The position numbers and the translations under genes were made by a program. 44,241 nt of DNA from JBGLNJ01 sp964353405. GTDB taxonomy: Bacteria; Chloroflexota; Anaerolineae; Fen-1058. The stretch covers positions 1 to 44,241 of the forward strand of contig CAYGWJ010000019.1 of assembly GCA_964353405.1 (NCBI GenBank), written 5' to 3'. The number at the start of each line of letters is the position of its first letter. The first letter of the stretch is position 1. The notes under the pieces are model-generated. The model was not told the DNA's origin and did no database searches. It was given only the letters and a program-made list of their open reading frames with translations. Below, piece after piece: positions 23,834-31,272 of the stretch.

Positions 23834-24508
23834 TCACGCCTTGCGCTCTCGATAGCGGCACACCTGGTTGAGCGAACAAAACTCGCACGGACTGCCGCCC
23901 ACGCTCAGGTGTTCGCCCATCCCCACCACCAGCGACAGTGACTTGAGCGGGCGCATGAGGTAGGTATCGGCGAGCGTCACTCCGATATCTTCCGCCGGGA
24001 CGAGGTCAAACAGCTCGCGCTGACCTTCCAGCGGCCAGTCCGGCTCGCCCGGGCTAAAGGGACTGCTCGTCATCAGGCCACGCTCGCGGGCCATGTCCTC
24101 GAACATGCGGCACGCGCGCTGTGAGAGTTCTTCCACGGCCGCCGAGCCGACGCCGTCCAGCACAGTCGCTTCGACGTATTGCCTGGCCGTAAACATCGCG
24201 CCGACGGCTTCTTCCAGTTGCGGGCCGATGGTGCACACAGCCACGGCGATTTGTCTCGCGCCTCCCAACGCCTGTGCCAGCCGCGCGCTCTTGAGCGCCA
24301 CGCGCGGCGAGATCACCAATCGCTCGTGGCGCACCTCGGCGATGTCGAGAATCTCATAGGCTATCGCCGGTGCGAGCATGGGGCGCGCGCGCTCGGTCAT
24401 CGCGGCCGCTATCGCTCGCAGCGCCGGGCGTGCCCGCGCCGGGTCCCCGCCCTGGCTGCGCAATACGAGGTCGAGTTCGAGTGTCACGTCAAAGGATTGT
24501 ATCGGCAT
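23834..24508 (-). CDS. MetH reactivation-domain-like protein (vitamin B12-dependent methionine synthase activation fold)
   Basis: A 224-residue orphan of the activation domain normally found at the end of methionine synthase. The signature is 'SPFSPGEPDWPLEGQRELF' (residues 149-167), then 'IGVTLADTYLMRPLKSLSLVVG', corresponding to the SAM-binding RxxxGY region. It ends in a Cys cluster C208, C211 and C217 ('CEFCSLNQVC'), found in corrinoid-reactivating or corrinoid-partner variants. It probably helps reactivate or methylate a corrinoid protein. The true start is the ATG at 24508: upstream sequence has no homology, and an extended -10 lies only seven bases before it. No methyltransferase or corrinoid protein is adjacent. 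Confidence 0.8.
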   Translation of the reverse strand: MPIQSFDVTLELDLVLRSQGGDPARARPALRAIAAAMTERARPMLAPAIAYEILDIAEVRHERLVISPRVALKSARLAQALGGARQIAVAVCTIGPQLEEAVGAMFTARQYVEATVLDGVGSAAVEELSQRACRMFEDMARERGLMTSSPFSPGEPDWPLEGQRELFDLVPAEDIGVTLADTYLMRPLKSLSLVVGMGEHLSVGGSPCEFCSLNQVCRYRERKA

Positions 24509-24515
24509 GGGGCTG

Positions 24516-24524
24516 ATTATAGCA
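24516..24524 (-). promoter_or_regulatory. Extended -10 promoter implying a leaderless transcript
   Basis: Minus-strand TGCTATAAT (24524-24516) is followed by only seven bases before the ATG at 24508. Transcription would start at or beside the start codon, and no Shine-Dalgarno sequence is present. Confidence 0.6.
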
Positions 24525-24548
24525 CTGTTGCCGAGACAGCCAGGGGAA

Positions 24549-24577
24549 TTGCGGTGGCACGATGGTGGGCATATAAT
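24549..24577 (+). promoter_or_regulatory. Sigma70-type promoter for the alpha/beta hydrolase, divergent from the previous gene
   Basis: TTGCGG (24549-24554), exactly 17 bases, and TATAAT (24572-24577). The hydrolase ATG is 86 bases further on. Confidence 0.65.
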
Positions 24578-24662
24578 TATAGGCACTTGGTGTAAGGAGT
24601 TGTTTGGAGCGGTGCCGCGCTCCGTTGTTGGACACATTCAACAGTGGGGCAGGGAGGATACA

Positions 24663-25568
24663 ATGGATACAGCCGTGCCGTCTAAAGAGGGCTTTATCTC
24701 ATTCCGCAACCACAACGTGTGGTATCGCATCGTCGGGGACCGTGAAGAGCCGCGCAAGCTGCCGCTATTGTGCCTGCATGGCGGCCCCGGCGTGCCCCAC
24801 GACTATCTCGAGCCGCTGGAGGCGATGGCCGCCGCGGGTCGGCGGGTCATTTTCTACGACCAGCTCGGGTGCGGCAATTCGGATCAGCCCCATGACCCTT
24901 CGTTGTGGACCGTTGATCTGTTTGTGCAAGAGGTCGGCGTTGTGCGACGTGCCCTCGGGCTCGATCGCATTCACCTGCTGGGTCAGTCGTGGGGCGGTAT
25001 GCTGGCGATGCAATATGCCTTGACGCAGCCGGCGGGCCTGGTCAGCCTCATCGTAGCGAGTTCTCCGGCCAGCATGCGCCAGTGGGTGGCCGAGGCGAAC
25101 CGACTGCGCGCCGATCTCCCGCCCGAGGCGCAGCGAACACTCTTGAAGCACGAGCAGGCTGGCACCACCGACGATCCGGCTTACCTGGAGGCCATGCTGG
25201 TGTTTTACGGCCGTCACGTATGCCGGCTCGATGTGTGGCCCGAGTGCGTCAACCGGGCCTTTGAAAAGCTCGCACAGAACCCAAAAGTCTACAACACGAT
25301 GAATGGCCCGAGCGAGTTTCACGTGACCGGTGTGATCAAAGACTGGGACATTGTAGATCGCCTGGGCGAGATTTGGGTGCCGACGTTAGTCACCTCAGGC
25401 CGCTATGACGAAGCAACCCCGGCTATTGCCGAAACCGTCCACCGGGGTATCAAGGGATCGGAATGGGTCCTCTTTGAGCACAGCGCTCACCTGGCCCATG
25501 CCGAGGAACCAGAACGTTACATGCAGGTGCTAGATGAATTCTTGACCCGTGTCGAGGCACAGGCGTAG
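24663..25568 (+). CDS. Alpha/beta hydrolase, proline iminopeptidase-like
   Basis: A 301-residue cytoplasmic serine hydrolase. The oxyanion motif is 'LHGGPG' (residues 38-43), 'FYDQLGCGNSDQP' is the classic proline iminopeptidase strand, and the nucleophile is S109 in 'GQSWGG'. The later acid and base are in 'SGRYDEATP' and 'SAHLAHAEEP'. The family (S33) cleaves N-terminal proline or amino-acid amides. AGGGAGG before the ATG at 24663 makes this the start; a longer frame to 24378 is antisense to the divergent gene. It has its own promoter and is followed by the acyl-CoA dehydrogenase 29 bases later. Confidence 0.9.
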   Translation: MDTAVPSKEGFISFRNHNVWYRIVGDREEPRKLPLLCLHGGPGVPHDYLEPLEAMAAAGRRVIFYDQLGCGNSDQPHDPSLWTVDLFVQEVGVVRRALGLDRIHLLGQSWGGMLAMQYALTQPAGLVSLIVASSPASMRQWVAEANRLRADLPPEAQRTLLKHEQAGTTDDPAYLEAMLVFYGRHVCRLDVWPECVNRAFEKLAQNPKVYNTMNGPSEFHVTGVIKDWDIVDRLGEIWVPTLVTSGRYDEATPAIAETVHRGIKGSEWVLFEHSAHLAHAEEPERYMQVLDEFLTRVEAQA

Positions 25569-25597
25569 ACCTTTTTCATTCGAGACAGGAGTCCAAC

Positions 25598-26791
25598 ATG
25601 GATTTCACTATCCCTGAAAATACGCAGCGCATGATCCACGTCATCCGCGACTTTGTCCGTCAAGAGGTCTATCCTCTTGAACGCGACTTTCTCAACGCCA
25701 GCTTCCGCGACATGCTCCCGGTTCTGCAAGCCCAGCGCGACAAGGTCAAGGCGTTAGGCTTGTGGGCGCCGCACATCCCAGAGGAATACGGCGGACAGGG
25801 CTTGAGCCTGGTCGAATTCGCTCACATCGGCGAGGAACTCGGCCGCAGCCCGCTGGGCCACTATCTCTTCAACTGCCAGGCGCCCGACGTGGGCAACATG
25901 GAAATCTTGCTCAAATATGGAACGGACGAGCAGAAAGAAAAATACCTGCGTCCGCTGGTTCAGGGTGAGATTCGGAGCTGCTTTTCGATGACCGAGCCGG
26001 CCTATCCCGGCTCAAACCCGGTCTGGATGGGCGCCACCGCCGTCAAGGACGGTGGCGATTACGTCATCAATGGCGAAAAGTGGTTCAGCTCGAGTGCCGA
26101 TGGCGCGGCCTTTACGGTTGTCATGGCCATCACCGACCCCAAAGCGGCAAGCTCTTACCTGAAGGCGAGCATGATCATTGTCCCCTTTGGAACGCCCGGT
26201 TTCAAGCTGGTGCGCAATACATCCGTCATGGGTGGGACGGGCAGCGACTATGCCAGTCATGGCGAAGTGCTCTTTGATCAATGCCGCGTCCCGCAGAGCA
26301 ACCTGCTCGGAGGCGAGGGCGCAGGATTCGTCATCGCGCAGGAACGATTGGGGCCGGGGCGCATCCATCATTGCATGAGGTGGATCGGCATCTGCGAGCG
26401 CGCGTTTGATCTCATGTGCGAGTGGGCGGCCAGGCGGCGCACTGCGCCCGATCGGACATTAGGCAGTCACCAGATTGTCCAAACGTGGATTGCCGAGAGC
26501 CGGGCCGAGATCAATGCGGCGCGGCTGATGGTGTTGCAGACCGCGTGGAAGATTGACCGCGAAGGCCAGTCCGCCGCGCGGGATGAGATATCGCTGATCA
26601 AGTTCTATGTGGCGGGTGTGCTGCAACGTGTCCTAGACCGGGCGATTCAGGTCCACGGCGCGATGGGTATGACGGACAACCTGCCGCTTGCCTACTGGTA
26701 TCGCCACGAGCGGGCCGCCCGCATCTATGACGGCCCGGACGAGGTGCACAAGCTTTCCGTGGCGCGTCACATATTGCGAAGGTATGAGTAG
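25598..26791 (+). CDS. Acyl-CoA dehydrogenase
   Basis: A 397-residue FAD flavoenzyme that makes a double bond in acyl-CoA thioesters. The N-terminal helical domain has 'APHIPEEYGGQGLSLVEFAHIGEELG', the middle domain 'CFSMTEPAYPGSNPVWM' and 'GEKWFSSSADGA', and the C-terminus 'QVHGAMGMTDNLPLAYWYRHERAARIYDGPDEVH'. 'RIYDGPDEVHK' fits the ACAD10/ACAD11-like branch. The next gene encodes an APH-type kinase, the same pair that is fused in ACAD10/11. This context points to catabolism of 4-hydroxy fatty acids rather than general beta-oxidation, an inference from the pairing. Confidence 0.92.
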   Translation: MDFTIPENTQRMIHVIRDFVRQEVYPLERDFLNASFRDMLPVLQAQRDKVKALGLWAPHIPEEYGGQGLSLVEFAHIGEELGRSPLGHYLFNCQAPDVGNMEILLKYGTDEQKEKYLRPLVQGEIRSCFSMTEPAYPGSNPVWMGATAVKDGGDYVINGEKWFSSSADGAAFTVVMAITDPKAASSYLKASMIIVPFGTPGFKLVRNTSVMGGTGSDYASHGEVLFDQCRVPQSNLLGGEGAGFVIAQERLGPGRIHHCMRWIGICERAFDLMCEWAARRRTAPDRTLGSHQIVQTWIAESRAEINAARLMVLQTAWKIDREGQSAARDEISLIKFYVAGVLQRVLDRAIQVHGAMGMTDNLPLAYWYRHERAARIYDGPDEVHKLSVARHILRRYE

Positions 26792-26796
26792 ACTTT

Positions 26797-26994
26797 CATT
26801 CTGAGCCGCGAAACGGCGAAGAATCTCCGTCATGCGAGGCTGAGACTCTTCGCTCCGCTCAGGGTGACAATCGGGAGTTGAGCAGATGGACATCCAAAAT
26901 TGGATTGATAGAACGGTCGCCGTCCGGCAAGGCGATCTCCGTCATGCGAGGCTGAGACCCTTCGCTCCGCTCAGGGTGACAATCGGGAGTTGAG
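26797..26994. repeat. Interspersed repeats with a 111-bp tandem duplication over the next gene's start
   Basis: Sequence of the widespread 'cattctgagc...cagggtgaca' intergenic type begins at 26797. A unit of 112 bases (26823-26934) is repeated almost exactly at 26935-27045. Each copy contains the repeat, a start codon and the first 16 codons of the phosphotransferase gene. Confidence 0.85.
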
Positions 26995-26996
26995 AG

Positions 26997-28100
26997 ATGG
27001 TCATCCAAAATTGGATTGATAGAACGGTCGCCGTCCGGCAAGGCGAAGAACTCGACGCGGAAAAACTAGCGACCTATTTGCGCCAGCACATCCCCGACCT
27101 CGAAGGTTCCGCCGAGCTCGAGATTGAACAGTTCCCCAGCGGTCATTCGAACCTGACCTATCTGCTGCGCCTCGGTCAGCGGGAGATGGTACTGCGGCGT
27201 CCGCCGTTCGGGGCCAAGATCAAAACGGCGCACGACATGGGCCGCGAATATAACATCCTTTTGCACCTGGCTAAAGTATATTCCCAAGTTCCCCGCGTGC
27301 TGGCCTACTGTGAAGACCCAGTGGTTCTGGGCGCCCCCTTTTATGTGATGGAGCGGCTCAAGGGTATCGTATTGCGGGCCTCTGCGCCCAAGGGATTGGA
27401 GTTGACCCCGGCGTTGATGCGCGCACTGGCGGAAAACTTTTTGTCCAACCTGGTCGAGATTCACGGGGTTGACTACCAGGCCGCCGGGCTGGGTGACCTG
27501 GGCCGTCCGGCCGGTTATGTGCGACGGCAGATTGAAGGCTGGACGCAACGCTACGTTAACGCCCGCACCGACGACATTCCCGACATCGAGCAGGTGGCCG
27601 CGTGGCTGGCGGGACACACACCGCCGGACACGGACGCGGGTGGGACACTGATCCACAACGACTACAAGTACGATAATCTTGTGCTATCCCCCGCTGATGT
27701 CTCGACCATCATCGGCGTGCTCGATTGGGAGATGGCGACCATCGGCGACCCGTTGATGGACCTGGGCACGTCGCTTGGCTACTGGGTTGACCCCGGCGAC
27801 CCACCCGAGTTGCAGATGCTCGCTTTTGGCCTGACGACCTTGCCGGGCAACCTCAATCGCCGCGAGCTGGCGCAGCGTTACGCGCTGTTGAGCGGGCGCG
27901 ATATCTCCAACATCCTTTTTTACTACGTGTACGCGCTGCTCAAGATCGCCGTCATCGTCCAGCAAATCTATGCTCGTTACAAGGCTGGCTTTACCAAAGA
28001 CGAGCGCTTTGCCCGGCTGATAGATGCCGTCCGAGTGCTGGGCAAGACGGCCGTGCTGGCGATAGACAAGGGACGTATTGACGATCTGACCGGCGTTTGA
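26997..28100 (+). CDS. APH-family phosphotransferase, ACAD10/11-type kinase
   Basis: A 367-residue kinase with an aminoglycoside-phosphotransferase fold. The N-lobe has 'SNLTYLLRLGQREMVLRRPP'. The catalytic loop is H220-N-D222 with N227 ('HNDYKYDN') and the metal Asp is D243 ('VLDWEMATIGDPLMDLG'). This is the kinase type fused to acyl-CoA dehydrogenases in ACAD10/11, where it phosphorylates 4-hydroxyacyl-CoA. It follows the dehydrogenase gene, supporting the same pathway. I use the second ATG (26997), as an upstream copy of the gene start at 26886 is stopped by TGA at 26991-26993. Confidence 0.9.
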   Translation: MVIQNWIDRTVAVRQGEELDAEKLATYLRQHIPDLEGSAELEIEQFPSGHSNLTYLLRLGQREMVLRRPPFGAKIKTAHDMGREYNILLHLAKVYSQVPRVLAYCEDPVVLGAPFYVMERLKGIVLRASAPKGLELTPALMRALAENFLSNLVEIHGVDYQAAGLGDLGRPAGYVRRQIEGWTQRYVNARTDDIPDIEQVAAWLAGHTPPDTDAGGTLIHNDYKYDNLVLSPADVSTIIGVLDWEMATIGDPLMDLGTSLGYWVDPGDPPELQMLAFGLTTLPGNLNRRELAQRYALLSGRDISNILFYYVYALLKIAVIVQQIYARYKAGFTKDERFARLIDAVRVLGKTAVLAIDKGRIDDLTGV

Positions 28101-28176
28101 AAAGGAGAGGGTACGCAGTGTTGCCAACCCACTCGATTTGTGCTAAAGTTGTCCTGCGCTCCATGCCCAGGAGGAA

Positions 28177-29316
28177 ATGGTGGCTCAGAAAATTCTTGTC
28201 GTGGACGACGACCGGGACAGCCTCAAGCTGATTGGCCTCATGTTGCAGCGCCGAGGCTATCTGATCTCGGTCGCCCAAACCGGGACGCAGGCGCTGGTCA
28301 AGGCCGAAAACGAGTCACCCGACCTTATCATCCTCGACGTGATGCTGCCCGACATTGACGGCTATGAAGTCTGCCGCCGCCTGCGAGCCAATCCTCTAAC
28401 GGCCCGCCTGCCCATCATCATGTTCACTGCCAAGACCCAGGTCACGGATAAAGTGGCGGGCTTTCAGGCCGGCGCCGACGATTACCTCACCAAGCCCATT
28501 CATCCTGCTGAATTGACCACGCGCGTCCAGGCCATGCTGCTCCGCACGGCGCGTGTTCAAGCTGAATGTACACCCGTCGTGATGGCGCATACGATTGGCT
28601 TCCTCGGCGCCAAAGGCGGCGTGGGCACGACGACACTGGCGGTGAACGTGGCCACCGCGATGGCGCAGCCCGAGATAGGCCAGGGCAAGTGTGTCGTGCT
28701 GGCCGAGCTGGTGCCGGGGGCTGGCGCCGCCGGGCTGCAATTGGGTTTGGCCCACCCCAGTGGCCTGGCCACGCTCATGTCCAGGTCGGCTGACGAATTG
28801 GATCAACACACGGTCGAGTCGCAGTTGATCGAGCACCACGGTGTTCGTGTGTTGCTCGCCCCGGTCGAGCCACGCTCGGCACTCTTGCCGGTGCCGCAGG
28901 TCGAAGCGACGATGAGTCACCTGGCCCGCCTGTCTGATTTCCTTTTGTTGGACCTGGGGTCCAGCCTGGACGCCGCCACTCGCGTTGCCATCAAGCTGTG
29001 TCGCTATATCGTTTTGGTCGTAGAGCCGCAGCGCGTGGCACTCACGCTGGCCCAGGCGATGCTGTCTGACCTGGGGGTGATGGATGTGCTCCGCGATCGA
29101 ATCGGCATCGTGCTGTTCAACCGCGCGCCGCCGGCGGCCGGCGTCGGCCAGACGACGGTCGAGCGATTGCTGGGCCAAGTGATCGCCGTCATCCCGCCCG
29201 CGTCCGAGTTGGCTTTTCAGGCCGCCGAAGTCGGCGTCCCGATCGTCCAGTTTCAGCCGGGCGGCCTGGTGTCCAGCCAGATCGGCGATCTGGCCAGGTA
29301 TCTTTTAACGAAATGA
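28177..29316 (+). CDS. Receiver domain fused to a ParA/MinD-like ATPase (CpaE-type)
   Basis: A 379-residue protein. Residues 1-125 are a receiver domain: acidic D10-D12, phosphoacceptor D54 in 'IILDVMLPD', T84 and K106. Residues 138-379 are a P-loop ATPase with the deviant Walker A 'KGGVGTTT' (146-153), and 'FLLLDLGSSLDAATRVAIK' in place of a normal Walker B. CpaE proteins of this design position or assemble Flp/Tad pili at the cell pole, while others act as response regulators of unknown output. No pilus genes are in the window. GAGGAA precedes the ATG. Its stop overlaps the Sir2 start (ATGA), tying it to a signalling operon with two histidine kinases. Confidence 0.9.
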   Translation: MVAQKILVVDDDRDSLKLIGLMLQRRGYLISVAQTGTQALVKAENESPDLIILDVMLPDIDGYEVCRRLRANPLTARLPIIMFTAKTQVTDKVAGFQAGADDYLTKPIHPAELTTRVQAMLLRTARVQAECTPVVMAHTIGFLGAKGGVGTTTLAVNVATAMAQPEIGQGKCVVLAELVPGAGAAGLQLGLAHPSGLATLMSRSADELDQHTVESQLIEHHGVRVLLAPVEPRSALLPVPQVEATMSHLARLSDFLLLDLGSSLDAATRVAIKLCRYIVLVVEPQRVALTLAQAMLSDLGVMDVLRDRIGIVLFNRAPPAAGVGQTTVERLLGQVIAVIPPASELAFQAAEVGVPIVQFQPGGLVSSQIGDLARYLLTK

Positions 29317-30077
29317 ACCTGATTGACCGGGCCGCCGACCTGCTGTGTCACGCGCGACATGCTGTCGCGCTGACGGGCGCAGGTGTCTCCACGCATTCGG
29401 GCATTCCCGATTTCCGCACTCCCGGCAGCGGCATGTGGGAGCAGGTGGACCCGCTGGAAGTGGCTTCTGTGTTTGCCTTTCGCCGCAAGCCGGAAGCTTT
29501 TTTCAACTGGATTCGCCCGCTGGCGCGGCTGCTCATAGAGGCGCAGCCCAACCCGGCGCACTTTGCCCTGGCTCAATTGGAAGCGGCGGGCGTCCTCAAG
29601 GCCGTTATCACGCAGAACATTGACGGTTTGCATCAGCGGGCGGGCAGCCGTCGCGTATTGGAAGTTCACGGTCATTTGCGCGAGTGCACCTGTGTCCGCT
29701 GTTATCGTGTGTTCCTGACCGAGCAGTTTGTCGAAACGTTTCTATCCGAAGGCGGCGTGCCGCATTGTCCCAGTTGCGGCAATGTGCTCAAGCCGAATGT
29801 CATCTTGTATGGTGAGCAGCTTCCAGCCCTGGCGATGCAGGCAGCCCAGCGAGAGACCCGCCAGTGCGACGCGATGCTGATCGCCGGATCGTCGCTGGAA
29901 GTCGCGCCGGTGTCCGAGCTGCCGCGCTTTGCCCAGCACAGCGGCGCCCGTTTGGTCCTGGTGAACCTGCAGCCGACCTATCTGGATGAACAGGCCGATG
30001 TGACGATTTGCGGTGACGTGGTGAATGTCTTGCCGCAAATCGTTCAAGCGTGTGGAGCGCCCTCCCAAAATGGCTGA
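29313..30077 (+). CDS. Sir2-family NAD-dependent protein deacylase
   Basis: A 254-residue cytoplasmic sirtuin that removes acetyl or other acyl groups from lysines using NAD. The NAD site is 'GAGVSTHSGIPDFRTPGSG' (22-40), 'TQNIDGLHQRAG' follows, and the catalytic base is H119 in 'EVHGHL'. The zinc knuckle has C127/C130 and C152/C155. 'AGSSLEVAPVSELP' and 'NLQPT' close the Rossmann fold. It is complete and likely active. It is coupled by ATGA to the receiver-ParA gene, and its end overlaps the first histidine kinase. This operon position is unusual and suggests a link between protein acylation and the signalling proteins. Confidence 0.93.
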   Translation: MNLIDRAADLLCHARHAVALTGAGVSTHSGIPDFRTPGSGMWEQVDPLEVASVFAFRRKPEAFFNWIRPLARLLIEAQPNPAHFALAQLEAAGVLKAVITQNIDGLHQRAGSRRVLEVHGHLRECTCVRCYRVFLTEQFVETFLSEGGVPHCPSCGNVLKPNVILYGEQLPALAMQAAQRETRQCDAMLIAGSSLEVAPVSELPRFAQHSGARLVLVNLQPTYLDEQADVTICGDVVNVLPQIVQACGAPSQNG

Positions 30078-31272
30078 GCCGACTCTGGCTGACTTGCAAC
30101 AACACCTGACCCGACTCGAAACATTACTGGTGCTGAGCCGTGTGCTCGCGTCCACGCTCGATCTCCCGACGCTGCTTGATCTCATCGTCAAGGCAGGCCG
30201 CGAGATGATTGACTGCGAGGCGTGCTCTATCCTTCTGCTGGACAGCAAGAGCGGCGAATTGTACTTTGAGGCGGCCAGCGGCGGCGCTGCGACGATCAAG
30301 CGCATCGCCGTCCCGCTCGATTCCAGCGTGGCCGGCTGGGTTTGCCGCTCCGGGCGGCCCATTGTCATCGGCGACACTAGCGCGGACCAGCGCTTTTACA
30401 AACAGGCCGATGTCGAAAGCTCGTTTACCACGCGCTCCATCCTGGCCGTTCCCCTCAAGGTCAAAGACAACACCATCGGCTGCCTGGAAGCGATTAACAA
30501 AAAGGGTGGGGCGTTCGGCGGGGACGATACCGAGATTCTCACTACGCTTGCCACGCAGGCTGCCGTCGCCATCCAGAATGCACGCCTCTTTCAGCAGAGC
30601 GACCAGATTGCCCAGATGGTTCACGAGTTGCGCACGCCCCTGACCGGCATCGTTGCTTACAGCGAGTTGTTGATGCATCCGGGCCTGCAGACAGAAATGA
30701 TTGCCGAGTCAGCTCGCACGATCAACTCTGAGGCCACCCGCCTGGCGCAGTTCATTAACGATTTTCTGGACCTGGCCCGGCTCGAGTCGGGCCGCGCTCG
30801 CATTGCGTACCAGCCGGTGGACATGGGTTTTGTCGTGCGCGACGTGGTGCAGTTGATGCAGCCGCGCGCCGCCGAATGTGATCTGACGCTGACCGGATGT
30901 ATTCTTGAGGACGTGCCCCGGGTGAAGGGTGATCCTGCCCGCTTGAAGCAGATTCTCCTCAACCTCATCGGCAACGCCATCAAATACAATCGCCCCGGTG
31001 GCCGCGTCCAAGTCAACGTGGACCGACGCAACGATCATGTGCTGGTGCAGGTCCAAGACACGGGCAAGGGCATTTCGCCCGAGTCCCTACCGCACGTGTT
31101 CGACAAGTTCTATCGCGTGCCCGACGCCGAAGGCTGGGCGCAGGGAACCGGCCTGGGTTTGTCCATCGTCAAGCAACTGGTGGAAGTACATGGGGGCAAG
31201 ATCGAGATCGAAAGCCAGGTGGGCGTAGGCACCACGGTCTCAATCTTGCTACGGCCGCTATCGGGCACTTGA
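30070..31272 (+). CDS. GAF-domain sensor histidine kinase (soluble)
   Basis: A 400-residue kinase without membrane segments. A GAF domain (about 27-173, starting 'ASTLDLPTLLDLIVKAGREM') is followed by a HisKA domain with phosphorylated H185 in 'MVHELRTPLTG', then an ATPase domain with N-box 'LIGNAIKYN', G1 'DTGKGI' and G2 'GTGLGLSIV'. The start is taken as the ATG at 30070 inside the last codons of the Sir2 gene; an earlier ATG at 30025 adds residues without homology. It overlaps the following kinase gene (ACTTGA). It probably senses a small ligand or redox state in the cytoplasm and may feed the receiver of the operon's first gene. Confidence 0.9.
   Translation: MAEPTLADLQQHLTRLETLLVLSRVLASTLDLPTLLDLIVKAGREMIDCEACSILLLDSKSGELYFEAASGGAATIKRIAVPLDSSVAGWVCRSGRPIVIGDTSADQRFYKQADVESSFTTRSILAVPLKVKDNTIGCLEAINKKGGAFGGDDTEILTTLATQAAVAIQNARLFQQSDQIAQMVHELRTPLTGIVAYSELLMHPGLQTEMIAESARTINSEATRLAQFINDFLDLARLESGRARIAYQPVDMGFVVRDVVQLMQPRAAECDLTLTGCILEDVPRVKGDPARLKQILLNLIGNAIKYNRPGGRVQVNVDRRNDHVLVQVQDTGKGISPESLPHVFDKFYRVPDAEGWAQGTGLGLSIVKQLVEVHGGKIEIESQVGVGTTVSILLRPLSGT

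Noticed and set aside
26886..26993. First duplicated ATG as the true start of the kinase
   Set aside because: The same frame meets TGA at 26991-26993, so only the ATG at 26997 can give the full protein.
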